NCBI RefSeq assembly: GCF_024054555.1 | Contig: NZ_JAMXLY010000043.1 | Location: 1-32,087, forward strand | Length of the DNA stretch: 32,087 nucleotides | Source of the DNA: Segatella cerevisiae | GTDB taxonomy: Bacteria; Bacteroidota; Bacteroidia; Bacteroidales; Bacteroidaceae | Direction: 5' to 3' | Notes under the pieces: generated by a model | Databases searched by the model: none | Told to the model about the DNA's origin: nothing | The model's input: the letters and a program-made list of their open reading frames with translations, nothing else | In this document: one piece after another, positions 16,561 to 29,216 of the stretch | How positions within the stretch are numbered: the first letter of the stretch is position 1 | How the letters are laid out: every line of letters begins with the position of its first letter | Made by a program: the position numbers and the translations under genes

Positions 16561-18570
16561 ATGAGATTAGATCTTAAATTATTGGCTATCATATTTTTGG
16601 GCGGGTTGTCTTTTGCTTCATGTAGTGATTTCCTGGACAAGGAGCCTCCTTCCTATATCACGCCTGAAGATTATTATAAAAGTGAAGATGAAGTCCAGGC
16701 CTGTGCCAACCAGTTCTATACCATCCTTCCTTCACATAGCGGATGGGGATACGGCACTTTCGGCAGTGACGACAATACGGATAACCAGGCCGATATGTCC
16801 GCTGACAATAAGTTTGCCAAGGGACTGTGGCTTGTCGGCAATACCAACGGCAACTGGGCATGGAGCAATATCCGAAATATCAACTACCAGTTGAATGCCA
16901 TAATGAGCAGTTATAAAGCCAAGACAATCCAGGGTTCCGATACAAAAATCCGGCAGTATATCGGTGAGATATATTTCTTCAGGGCCTATGCCTATTTCGA
17001 TATGCTCCAGAAATGGGGCGATCTGCCCATCGTGACACAGTCTTTCCCGGACGATGACTCTATCCTGGTGGCTGCCAACAAGCGGCGTCCGTGCAATGAG
17101 GTCGCAAGGTTCATCATCAGTGATCTGGATACGGCGATGACCTATATGCAGGAGGATTTCGAACCCCGCCATACGAGGGTTTCCCCTGAGGTCGCCAATT
17201 TGCTCAAGTCCAGGGTTGCGCTGTATGAAGGTTCCTGGCTGACCAATTTTGCAGGAACGCCTTTCGTTCCCAATGGTCCGGGATGGCCCGGCAAGAACAA
17301 GGACTATAACTCGGACTATAACTATCCTACGGGAAGCGTTGAGGCTGAGGCCAAATACTTCTTCCAGATCGCAGCCCAGTCTGCCGAAGAAGTAGCCGAG
17401 AAGTACAAGGGAAGCCTGGTGACGAATACAGGCCGTATACCTCAATCGACCAGTGATCCTGACAATCCCTATTTCAGCCTTTTCGGCAATACGGATATGT
17501 CAAAATACCCTGAAGTCCTCTTGTGGAGGGAATACAGCAAGTCCTTGAGCGAAGAGAACAATGTCGAAGTCGCCATCCAGCACGGTGACATCGCTGCGGG
17601 ATTGACCCGTGGGATGGTTGAATCGTTCCTGATGAAGGATGGCCGGCCCATCTATTCTTCCGATTATCAATATGTAGATACGACATTGGCCTCAGTGGCC
17701 AAGAACAGGGACCCGCGGCTGACGATATTTATGAAAGTGCCCGGTCAGGTGAATGTCTTTAAGAACATGGATGCGACTTACGGAGACCATGCCGTTCCTG
17801 TCGAGCCCGTTCCCAATATTACTGAACGGACCAGTGAGAAAGGCTACAGCACAGGGTATACGATAAGAAAGGGCGGCACTTTCGACAAGGCGCTCTGTGC
17901 GAATGGCGGGGGCTATACGGCATCCATAACTTTCCGTGCTACGGAGGCCCTGCTGAACTATATGGAGGCTGAATATATGTTGACGAAGGACATTAATGCC
18001 GGCCATATCCTGGAGTATTGGAAGATCGTCCGTCAGAAGGCCGGCTTTACGGGCGATGCCGTTAATCCTGAGGTCACCATCCAGGCTACAGACATGAGCA
18101 AGGAGAAGTTGGACTGGGGCGCTTATACTGCAGGGATATTGCTGACGGATAAGGTGCTCTATAACATTCGTCGGGAGCGTCGCTGCGAACTGATGGCGGA
18201 AGGCCTCCGCTGGATGGACCTCGATCGTTGGAGATCCTTGGACCAGCTGATCAGCACGCCTTATCACATTGAGGGGTTCCATCTTTGGAATACGCCCATG
18301 GAGAAATGGTACAACAATCTCGTGGCTAACGGCTCTTCCAGTTCCAATGCTTCGGAAGAATCCAGGAGCGAATATTACAGGCCATATGAGATCATTTCGA
18401 CGAACAATTCTTTCTATGACGGATTTACCTGGGCCATGGCCCAGTATCTCCAGCCTCTTCCAATCAAGGAATTCCTGTTGACGTCAAGTGACAATGCTTC
18501 GATAGACAAGTCACCGCTGTATCAGAATCCTTATTGGCCGACCGCTCCTGATGAGCCTGCTGAAAAATGA
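16561..18570 (+). CDS. SusD-type surface glycan-binding lipoprotein (copy 2)
   Basis: A 669-residue SusD/RagB lipoprotein, the partner of the SusC 11 bases upstream. The signal ends SFASC with Cys21 followed by SDFLDKEPPS. SusD core helices (GEIYFFRAYAYFDMLQKWGD) and the C-terminal RRERRCELMAEGLRWMDLDR block are present. It is nearly identical to copy 1, with conservative changes such as DLDRW for DLERW and GGGY for GQGY. The stop overlaps the ATG of the following GH43-like relic by four bases (ATGA), so the original operon was translationally coupled. It probably captures the same glycan that the adjacent enzymes attack, at the outer face of the outer membrane. Confidence 0.97.
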   Translation: MRLDLKLLAIIFLGGLSFASCSDFLDKEPPSYITPEDYYKSEDEVQACANQFYTILPSHSGWGYGTFGSDDNTDNQADMSADNKFAKGLWLVGNTNGNWAWSNIRNINYQLNAIMSSYKAKTIQGSDTKIRQYIGEIYFFRAYAYFDMLQKWGDLPIVTQSFPDDDSILVAANKRRPCNEVARFIISDLDTAMTYMQEDFEPRHTRVSPEVANLLKSRVALYEGSWLTNFAGTPFVPNGPGWPGKNKDYNSDYNYPTGSVEAEAKYFFQIAAQSAEEVAEKYKGSLVTNTGRIPQSTSDPDNPYFSLFGNTDMSKYPEVLLWREYSKSLSEENNVEVAIQHGDIAAGLTRGMVESFLMKDGRPIYSSDYQYVDTTLASVAKNRDPRLTIFMKVPGQVNVFKNMDATYGDHAVPVEPVPNITERTSEKGYSTGYTIRKGGTFDKALCANGGGYTASITFRATEALLNYMEAEYMLTKDINAGHILEYWKIVRQKAGFTGDAVNPEVTIQATDMSKEKLDWGAYTAGILLTDKVLYNIRRERRCELMAEGLRWMDLDRWRSLDQLISTPYHIEGFHLWNTPMEKWYNNLVANGSSSSNASEESRSEYYRPYEIISTNNSFYDGFTWAMAQYLQPLPIKEFLLTSSDNASIDKSPLYQNPYWPTAPDEPAEK

Positions 18571-18944
18571 TGCACAACAAACTATTTTTAGTTATTATAT
18601 TTTTATCTTTATTTCTCTCTGCCCAGGCCAAACTGGGTGGAGAGATTCATTTCGGTAAAGTCTGGCTTGATAATAGCGGTAAGTCGGTCAATGTACAGGG
18701 TGGAGGCTTTCTACAATCCGAGAATGCTTTCGGAGAATATAAGTTGGATGCTATAAATTCGGCATTGGCAGTTATAACTTGCCATCGTTCCAAAGACTTG
18801 ATGCATTGTGGTTATCGTGATGAGGCTTTGCCTATGTCAGATCAGAAAGACAGTGATATCGGAAAGGGTTGTATCTTGGATGGTCCGAAAGTTATCTTCA
18901 ATATTACAATAGGTCCTCCTGTTATGACTTGGATGGATTCTTGA
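18567..18944 (+). pseudogene. truncated GH43 (subfamily 24-like) exo-beta-1,3-galactosidase relic
   Basis: The 125-residue frame begins with a good signal peptide (MMHNKLFLVIIFLSLFLSAQ, cut near AQA) and then shows the recognisable N-terminus of GH43_24 enzymes, which remove galactose from beta-1,3-galactan: KVWLDNSGKSVNVQGGGFL, FGEYK, then SKDLMH, LPMSDQKDSDIGKGCILD and PKVIFN. Intact members are at least about 300 residues and continue after the VMWM region; here the frame stops at TWMDS and the rest of the enzyme is absent. Typical residues are also changed: the usual HGGG is QGGG, and the YYWFGE segment is reduced to AFGE. It is therefore a truncated and probably inactive gene, though a short secreted product could still be made. 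The start overlaps the susD stop by four bases. The family assignment is from recalled motif patterns, not a search. Confidence 0.75.
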
Positions 18945-19017
18945 ATGGTGCAATAGTTGCGATATGATGAAAAGTGAAAATCCTATTATTTTATTTTTAT
19001 AAATTGATTTAAGTTTT

Positions 19018-20280
19018 ATGCGAGAGAAATTTTATTTCATGTTATGCTTGCTGTTCCTCCTTGTGTCTAACGGAGCAGAAGCGAAAAAGAATTTGAAACA
19101 GACCGATCGTGCCTATTGGTGTTCACAGGCCTACAAGATGGCAAGGCCGGTATTGGAGAATATGGCACATGGCACACTGCAGAAAAATATGCAGATGGAG
19201 TTCAGTCCTAGTTTTGATAACCGTAACAAGAAAGTGGCTTATATGGAGTGCTTCGGGCGCTTGATGGCGGGTATTGCCCCTTGGCTGACCCTCCCTGATG
19301 ACCCTTCTGCGGAAGGGAAGCAACGCCACCAGTTGAGGGAGTGGGCACTGCAGAGTTATAAGAATGCTGTCGATCCTAAGAATCCTGATTACCTCTGTTG
19401 GGGTATCGGAGGACAGAACCTGGTAGATGCCGCTTATATTGCCGAGAGTTTCCTCCGCGCCTACCGGACGCTGTGGATGCCTTTGGATTCTGTTACGAAA
19501 CAGCGTTATTTTGAGGAATTCCGCAAACTCCGGAAGATCGACCCGCCCTATACGAACTGGATTCTGTTCTCTGCTGTCATCGAGAGTTTTATGGCAAAGG
19601 CAGGAGCGCCTTATGACCAGTATCGTGTGAACATGGCTTGTCGCAAGATGGAGGAATGGTATACCGGTGATGGCTGGTATGCTGACGGTCCGTTCTTTAC
19701 CTTTAATTATTATAGCAGTTATGTCTTTCATCCGATGTACCTTGAAACTTTGCAGGCGATGATTGACGCGAAGGCAAGTACCCGTCTCGATTATCAGAAA
19801 TATTATGACCGTGCCTTGAAACGCGCTCAGAAGTATTCCATTATCCTGGAACGTTTCATTTCCCCTGAGGGTACCTTCCCTGCTTTCGGCCGGAGTATTC
19901 CTTACCGTGATGCGGCAATGCAACCCTTGGCATTACTGGCGTGGTACAAAACGCTCCCGAAGGACTTGACGAACGGTCAGGTGCGTGCTGCTCTTACGAA
20001 AGTCCTGCACCGGATGTGGGACCAGGGAACGAACTATAATGAGAAAGGTTTTCTGAATATCGGATTCTGCGGACATCAACCTGGTGTGGCAGACTGGTAT
20101 ACCAATAACGGCAGCGAGTATATGGCATCTCTTATCTTCATGCCCTTGGGACTTTCCGCTGATGATCCTTTCTGGACAGATGCTCCTCAACCTTGGACTC
20201 AGGTGAAAGCCTGGAACGGAGAGGCTTTCCCGAAAGACCACTTGTGGACGGATCAGATTCAGACTCAGGATAAATGGTAG
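19018..20280 (+). CDS. DUF2264 family protein, GH154-type (putative beta-glucuronidase)
   Basis: A 420-residue secreted protein with a signal peptide (about 1-23, cleavage near GAEA/KK). It has the DUF2264 pattern: MECFGRLMAGIAPWL near the start, WGIGGQNLVDAAYIAESFLR, TNWILFSAVIESF, the acidic/aromatic GDGWYADGPFFTFNYYSSYV and FPAFGRSIPYRDAAMQPLAL, consistent with an all-helical (alpha/alpha) barrel glycosidase fold. Family members have been placed in GH154 and linked to beta-glucuronidase action on arabinogalactan, so removal of glucuronate caps in the periplasm is a reasonable role; this is recalled family knowledge, and catalytic residues were not assigned. It lies 73 bases behind the GH43 relic and 116 before GH105, in the same direction. 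The bases upstream of the start (TTGATTTAAG, then TTTTATG) resemble the susC leader box. Confidence 0.85.
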   Translation: MREKFYFMLCLLFLLVSNGAEAKKNLKQTDRAYWCSQAYKMARPVLENMAHGTLQKNMQMEFSPSFDNRNKKVAYMECFGRLMAGIAPWLTLPDDPSAEGKQRHQLREWALQSYKNAVDPKNPDYLCWGIGGQNLVDAAYIAESFLRAYRTLWMPLDSVTKQRYFEEFRKLRKIDPPYTNWILFSAVIESFMAKAGAPYDQYRVNMACRKMEEWYTGDGWYADGPFFTFNYYSSYVFHPMYLETLQAMIDAKASTRLDYQKYYDRALKRAQKYSIILERFISPEGTFPAFGRSIPYRDAAMQPLALLAWYKTLPKDLTNGQVRAALTKVLHRMWDQGTNYNEKGFLNIGFCGHQPGVADWYTNNGSEYMASLIFMPLGLSADDPFWTDAPQPWTQVKAWNGEAFPKDHLWTDQIQTQDKW

Positions 20281-20396
20281 ACTCGAGTCGGACCAAGAAT
20301 AAATGTGAAAAAATATAAATTGGGGACCGGTCTTTATTAAAAAATGAGTAACTTTGAACAAATAATGATCGGATGCCTTAAATAGATGAAAGACAA

Positions 20397-24699
<4,303 letters not shown>

Positions 24700-24737
24700 G
24701 GCGGATGAAAAAGATTTTTGTCCACTATTTATGAATG

Positions 24738-24768
24738 AAAATCCACCTGTAAACGGGTGGATTTTTTT
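24738..24768 (+). terminator. intrinsic terminator after the GH2 gene
   Basis: AAAATCCACC (24738-24747) pairs with GGTGGATTTT (24756-24765) over a loop of 8 bases, and seven Ts (24762-24768) follow. It ends the GH16-led operon. The final T is also the first base of a -7 promoter box. Confidence 0.88.
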
Positions 24769-24775
24769 ATCTTTG
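24768..24775 (+). promoter_or_regulatory. -7 promoter element for the GH51 gene
   Basis: TATCTTTG matches the Bacteroidota consensus TAnnTTTG exactly. No TTTG is present 19-21 bases upstream because the terminator stem occupies that place. A start near 24782 would give a leader of about 83 bases. Confidence 0.5.
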
Positions 24776-24864
24776 TCTATCGAAAAGCATGAGATTCATG
24801 TCCTGTGTGATGTCTGAGACACACACATTATCAATGCGCATCATCAATTAAAACAGAATATCCA

Positions 24865-26814
24865 ATGAACAATCATCATTTTTTAAGAACGTTATGCCTT
24901 TGCCTTGCCTGTCTGACAGCTTCCAGCCTGTCTGCCAGCCATGTCTTTACTGTCCAGACTTCCGGACCTGTAGCCAAGATCCAGCCAACGATGTACGGTG
25001 TCTTCTTTGAAGATATCAATTTTGGAGCTGACGGGGGACTGTATGCTGATTTGGTGGAAAACCGTTCATTCGAATTTCCCCAACATCTCATGGGATGGAA
25101 TACTTTCGGGAAAGTCACGCTGAGTGACCGCATGCCTGCCTTTGAGCGTAATCCGCATTATGTCACCTTGCTCAGCGCAGGCCATAACCAGAAGTTTACC
25201 GGCATAGAGAATCACGGTTATTTCGGTATGGGTCTGAAGAAAGGCATGACCTATGATTTCAGCGTCTATGCCCGTCTCAATGAGTTGCAGGGAAAGAGTG
25301 CAAAGTTCCGTGTAGAACTTGTAGCGAACGATGACCAAGTGATCTCCGGACAGGAGGTGACAGTGACCGGTAATCAGTGGGAGAAATGCACGGCACATCT
25401 GACTTCAGACCGGACTGACGCCCATGCTTTCCTGCGCATTTTCCTGGAGAGTGAAGAGGGCATAGATATGGATCAGATCTCCCTGATGCCGGCAGACAAC
25501 TGGCACGGACTGCGTGCAGATCTCGTCCAGGACTTGAAGGATCTTCATCCGGGCGTGTTCCGTTTCCCCGGAGGTTGCATCGTCGAAGGCACCGACTTGG
25601 CGACACGCTATCAGTGGAAGAACACTGTCGGGCCTGTCGAGAACCGGCCTCTGAACGAGAACCGCTGGAACTATACCTTCGCTTATCGCCTGTACCCGAA
25701 TTATTACCAGAGTTATGGACTGGGCTTCTATGAATATTTCCTCCTGAGCGAATATATCGGTGCGTCTCCATTACCCGTATTGAATTGCGGGATGGCGTGC
25801 CAGTTTCAGAATGAGGATTCTGACCGGAATGCGCATGTTAGTCTTCAAGATCTGCAACCTTATATTAATGACGCCCTCGATCTGATCGAGTTTGCCAACG
25901 GTGACGTGAAGACCAAGTGGGGGAAATTACGGGCTGATATGGGGCATCCCCAGCCTTTCCATCTCAAGGAGATTGCCATCGGCAATGAGCAGTGGGGATC
26001 CCTCTATCCCGAAAGACTGGCGGCATTCGTGAAACAGATACGTGCCCGCTATCCGGATATCAAGATCTGCGGATCTGCAGGCCCTTATGCCTCAGGAGAA
26101 GCTTTTGATTATGGTTGGGAACAGATGCGGCGGCAAAGTGTCGATCTTGTGGATGAACACTACTATATGAATCCGCAATGGTTTCTAGCCAATGCCAACC
26201 GCTATGACAAGTACCCGCGTAAAGGTCCGAAAGTCTTTGCCGGAGAATATGCCGCTCACGGTAAAGGGGAACGCAACAACTGGGAAGCCGCGCTTTCTGA
26301 GGCAGCCTTCATGACCGGTCTCGAGCGGAATGCCGACGTCGTTTACCAGAGCACTTATGCGCCGTTGTTTGCGCATGCACAGGGCTGGCAGTGGAAACCG
26401 GACCTGATCTGGTTCGATAACCTGAGGAGCCTGCGCACAGTCAACTGGTATGTCCAGATGATGTACGGGACGAATAAAGGGACTGATGTCTTGCGTCTGA
26501 CTGAAGGCGGAAAACCTGTACAGGGCGCTGACGGACTTTATGCCACTGCAGCGTATGACAAGACCACCAAGAGTTATATCGTCAAGGTCGTCAATGCCGG
26601 GAAGACAGAGCAGTCTGTTTCCATTCTTTTCAAAGGATTGAAGCATTTGAAGGCAGGGCAGCAGACCTTGCTGCACTGTGATGATCTGAAGGCAGAAAAT
26701 TCGTTCAGTCATCCTGACGTTGTCGTTCCGGTGACTTCTGCCATAGGCGCATCCGGCAGTAATACGTTGACCGTAACTGTGCCGGCACAGTCATTTGCCG
26801 TCTATCGTCTTTAA
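24865..26814 (+). CDS. GH51 alpha-L-arabinofuranosidase
   Basis: A 649-residue secreted retaining enzyme that removes alpha-L-arabinofuranose from arabinan, arabinoxylan or arabinogalactan. Signal peptide at about 1-24 (LTASSLSAS). The N-terminal strand PTMYGVFFEDINFGADGGLYADLVENRSFE is the typical GH51 opening, interrupted by a carbohydrate-binding-like beta-sandwich (about 75-210). The barrel follows with FRFPGGCIVEGTD, the acid/base Glu375 in AIGNEQWG, VDEHYY and the nucleophile Glu461 in FAGEYAAHG. A C-terminal beta-sandwich (about 540-649) ends SFAVYRL. It has its own promoter behind the terminator of the GH2 operon, so it may be expressed separately from the transporter genes. It converges with the helicase gene. 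In this locus the likely job is removal of arabinofuranose side groups before or after galactan backbone attack. Confidence 0.95.
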   Translation: MNNHHFLRTLCLCLACLTASSLSASHVFTVQTSGPVAKIQPTMYGVFFEDINFGADGGLYADLVENRSFEFPQHLMGWNTFGKVTLSDRMPAFERNPHYVTLLSAGHNQKFTGIENHGYFGMGLKKGMTYDFSVYARLNELQGKSAKFRVELVANDDQVISGQEVTVTGNQWEKCTAHLTSDRTDAHAFLRIFLESEEGIDMDQISLMPADNWHGLRADLVQDLKDLHPGVFRFPGGCIVEGTDLATRYQWKNTVGPVENRPLNENRWNYTFAYRLYPNYYQSYGLGFYEYFLLSEYIGASPLPVLNCGMACQFQNEDSDRNAHVSLQDLQPYINDALDLIEFANGDVKTKWGKLRADMGHPQPFHLKEIAIGNEQWGSLYPERLAAFVKQIRARYPDIKICGSAGPYASGEAFDYGWEQMRRQSVDLVDEHYYMNPQWFLANANRYDKYPRKGPKVFAGEYAAHGKGERNNWEAALSEAAFMTGLERNADVVYQSTYAPLFAHAQGWQWKPDLIWFDNLRSLRTVNWYVQMMYGTNKGTDVLRLTEGGKPVQGADGLYATAAYDKTTKSYIVKVVNAGKTEQSVSILFKGLKHLKAGQQTLLHCDDLKAENSFSHPDVVVPVTSAIGASGSNTLTVTVPAQSFAVYRL

Positions 26815-26866
26815 GTTTCCGCCGGAGTGCATGTGCGCTCGGAGTGGAATGGATATTATCTTTCGG

Positions 26867-26923
26867 ACTGGCGGTAGTGATCAAGGCATACGTTTGGTAT
26901 GTTTCAGGATCACTATCGCCAGT
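26867..26923. terminator. long imperfect hairpin at the convergent ends of GH51 and helicase
   Basis: ACTGGCGGTAGTGATC (26867-26882) pairs with GATCACTATCGCCAGT (26908-26923), 16 bp with one G-T pair. Inside, positions 26884-26891 pair with 26897-26904, including two G-T pairs and a 5-base loop. It overlaps the last codons and stop of the helicase gene. No U-tract follows on either side, so it may block readthrough between the convergent genes, protect the 3' ends of both mRNAs, or pause transcription rather than act as a classical terminator. Confidence 0.55.
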
Positions 26924-29043
26924 TCCAGTTCATTATATGAGATGCCGGCTGTGCAGTTCTCCCTGATGGCAGAGAGTCCGCCGCCGTTGGCTTTGACCTG
27001 TGCCTGTCGGACATCCGCCAATGTCCGGTCGCTGATCCAGCCTTCGGCTTTCAGCAAGTCTTTCTCTATCAGAGTGGCGATATGCGTCTGGATCGTCCCG
27101 AGAGTCAGATGGCGGATCACTGCGATTTCCTGAGGCTTTTTCCCAGCCTGCAGCATTTGGAGGGTCACCATCCTCGTATCTTCCCTTTTCGGTTTCGGCT
27201 TTGCAGTTTTCCGCTTTCTGTCTGTCGTATTTTCTTCAATGGTGGAAAGGATCGCCTCCTGTTTGTATTTCTGGTAGTTGGCTGTCGAGAATCCATTGGT
27301 CTTGATGTGTGCCAGCAGCCAAGTTTTGATCCGGAGTGTCTGGCTCAGGGCAGAGAGATTATTGGCCAATCGTTTCTTGGCGATCTTGTTGTCCGTATGG
27401 ATCTCCCCGGAGATCATGATGATGGTTCCGAAAGTCTTCCGGAGTTCTTCCAGAAAATACCCTGCGCTACGCTGTACCCGTTGCAGAAAAGCACTGTCGT
27501 GTAGGTCGGGAATGGAAGTCGAGGCGATGACCGTTATCCACTTCCGTGCAGTAGGTACGATCTTTTGGGACAATTCCAGGTGGATGAGTTGATAGGCGTT
27601 GAGGATACGTGAATATCTTCTGAATGATTCTGCCATCAGTCGCAGCATGTTGTTGGTCTCTTGCGTGAGTTCATTGAGATTGAAGAGTTCCATCAGTTGG
27701 TCTCTGAAGTATTCTTCCTTCAATGCCGGCAACTGCTGTATGCTGAACTCAGCTTCGTCTGTCTGTTTTCTGATGAACGAGTCCACGCGCTGGTCTCTGA
27801 TCACACTGTTTCCAGAGAGAGGAGAGGCCAATACCAGTCCTTCTAGAGTTTTGCAGCGGCTGAGGCCGACATACACCTGACCTGAGGCAAACGAGAACCG
27901 TGCGTCGATGATGGCATGGTCGAAGGTGAGTCCCTGACTCTTGTGAATGGTGATGGCCCAGGCCAGGCGGAGGGGAAATTGCTCGAAGGTCCCCTGGATT
28001 TCAGGTTCAATGACCTTCGTCTCCGGGTTGATGACATATTTGTTATTCTCCCACGTTTCCGGTTTGACCTCAATCGCGTCCTCATCCCCTTGGCACTGCA
28101 CTTGGATCATGTTTTCATCCAGAGCAATAACCCTTCCTATCCGGCCGTTGTAGAAGCGGTGGTCCTCAGAGGTATCGTTTTTGATGAACATCACCTGTGC
28201 GCCTATTTTCAGGGTCAGTTGGATGTCTGTCGGATAGCAGTATTCCGGGAATGTGCCCTTGATTTTTGCCTGATAGGTGAAAGGCGGAGAGGGGAGTTGG
28301 GTCAACTCCTTCTCGTTATAGAGTTCGGCAGACCGGTTATGGGTGGTCAGTCGGATGTACCCTTCTTCCGTTTTAGGATGGAATCCCGGGTCATACCGTT
28401 TATTCAGGAGGTCGAGGTCTTCTTTCGTCGGATTCCCGTCTCGGATATGATTCAGGATACGGATGAACTTTTCGTCTTGCTGACGGTAGACATGATGGAG
28501 TTCGATGGTGACGAACCCGACACTCTGCAGTGCCTGTGACCCGAAGAAATAAGGTGTTTGATAATAAGGTTTGAGGATCTCTATTTCCTCCGGTGTGACG
28601 ACGGGGGTGAGTTGCTGCAGGTCCCCGATCATCAGCAGTTGCACGCCGCCGAAAGGTTTGTCATGTTCCCTGAACCGCCTCATGACCTGATCGATGGCAT
28701 CCAGGAGATCACAGCGCACCATACTGATCTCGTCTATGACCAGCAGGTCCAGGGTACGCATGATATTGCGCTTTTCCTTGCTGTATTCGAAATGGTTCTT
28801 GAATGTTGCCTGAGGAATAAAAGGCGAAGGGGGGAGTTGGAAGAAAGAATGGATGGTCACTCCCGCTGCATTGATGGCAGCCACACCGGTAGGAGCGACG
28901 ACGATCATGCGCTTGGTCGATTCCTTGCGTAGGGTCTTCAGAAAGGTGGTTTTACCGGTGCCTGCCTTACCGGTGAGAAAGACGCTCTTTCCCGTATGCT
29001 CGATAAATTCCCATGCTGTTTTCAGGTCTTGGTTTTCTTCCAT
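26881..29043 (-). CDS. PIF1-like superfamily 1 helicase with C-terminal HTH domain
   Basis: A 720-residue cytosolic ATP-dependent 5'-3' DNA helicase of the PIF1/RecD2 group. Seen: Walker A GKAGTGKTT (residues 25-33), APTGVAAINAAGVTIHSFF (motif Ia), Walker B LLVIDEISMV, GGVQLLMIGDLQQLTPV (motif III), ELHHVYRQ (motif IV), and WAITIHKSQGLTFDHAIID with QVYVGLSRCKTLEGL (motifs V and VI). The last roughly 100 residues hold a helix-turn-helix domain like that of bacterial RecQ C-termini (HTH_40 type: TLQMLQAGKKPQEIAVIRHLTLGTIQTHIATLIEKDLL). The ATG lies just downstream of a good minus-strand -7 box at 29066-29073. It is a housekeeping-type gene with no obvious link to the glycan genes on either side; it is probably a chromosomal gene next to which the locus was assembled. 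Confidence 0.95.
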   Translation of the reverse strand: MEENQDLKTAWEFIEHTGKSVFLTGKAGTGKTTFLKTLRKESTKRMIVVAPTGVAAINAAGVTIHSFFQLPPSPFIPQATFKNHFEYSKEKRNIMRTLDLLVIDEISMVRCDLLDAIDQVMRRFREHDKPFGGVQLLMIGDLQQLTPVVTPEEIEILKPYYQTPYFFGSQALQSVGFVTIELHHVYRQQDEKFIRILNHIRDGNPTKEDLDLLNKRYDPGFHPKTEEGYIRLTTHNRSAELYNEKELTQLPSPPFTYQAKIKGTFPEYCYPTDIQLTLKIGAQVMFIKNDTSEDHRFYNGRIGRVIALDENMIQVQCQGDEDAIEVKPETWENNKYVINPETKVIEPEIQGTFEQFPLRLAWAITIHKSQGLTFDHAIIDARFSFASGQVYVGLSRCKTLEGLVLASPLSGNSVIRDQRVDSFIRKQTDEAEFSIQQLPALKEEYFRDQLMELFNLNELTQETNNMLRLMAESFRRYSRILNAYQLIHLELSQKIVPTARKWITVIASTSIPDLHDSAFLQRVQRSAGYFLEELRKTFGTIIMISGEIHTDNKIAKKRLANNLSALSQTLRIKTWLLAHIKTNGFSTANYQKYKQEAILSTIEENTTDRKRKTAKPKPKREDTRMVTLQMLQAGKKPQEIAVIRHLTLGTIQTHIATLIEKDLLKAEGWISDRTLADVRQAQVKANGGGLSAIRENCTAGISYNELELAIVILKHTKRMP

Positions 29044-29065
29044 GATGCATTTCCTGTTAGTTGTA

Positions 29066-29073
29066 CAAAGGTA
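29066..29073 (-). promoter_or_regulatory. -7 promoter element for the helicase gene
   Basis: On the minus strand this reads TACCTTTG, an exact match to TAnnTTTG. It is 22 bases upstream of the start codon. No clear -33 TTTG is seen. Confidence 0.55.
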
Positions 29074-29188
29074 CGCAAAATTCTTGGATTACATTCACGG
29101 GGGAAGTCATTCAGGGCAGAGTCCGGTTAAAACGTCCGCAATTAAGTGAAAAAGGTAATTAAAGATAGGCTTTTTCTCCAAAATTCAT

Positions 29189-29196
29189 TATCTTTG
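29189..29196 (+). promoter_or_regulatory. -7 promoter element for the DUF4861 gene
   Basis: TATCTTTG is an exact match to TAnnTTTG, 20 bases before the ATG, so the mRNA leader would be only about 14 bases. The upstream T-run (29171-29175) could stand in for the -33 box. Confidence 0.5.
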
Positions 29197-29216
29197 TCAA
29201 ATAAACTGATACTACT

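Noticed and set aside
20280..20332. Two short perfect palindromes, GACTCGAGTC (20280-20289) and GACCGGTC (20325-20332), between the DUF2264 and GH105 genes.
   Set aside because: They are too short, have no T-run and do not pair with each other; chance or a minor protein-binding site is as likely.
27916..28539. 207-codon plus-strand frame opposite the helicase gene.
   Set aside because: It is a shadow of the conserved helicase motifs, with no promoter or domain support.
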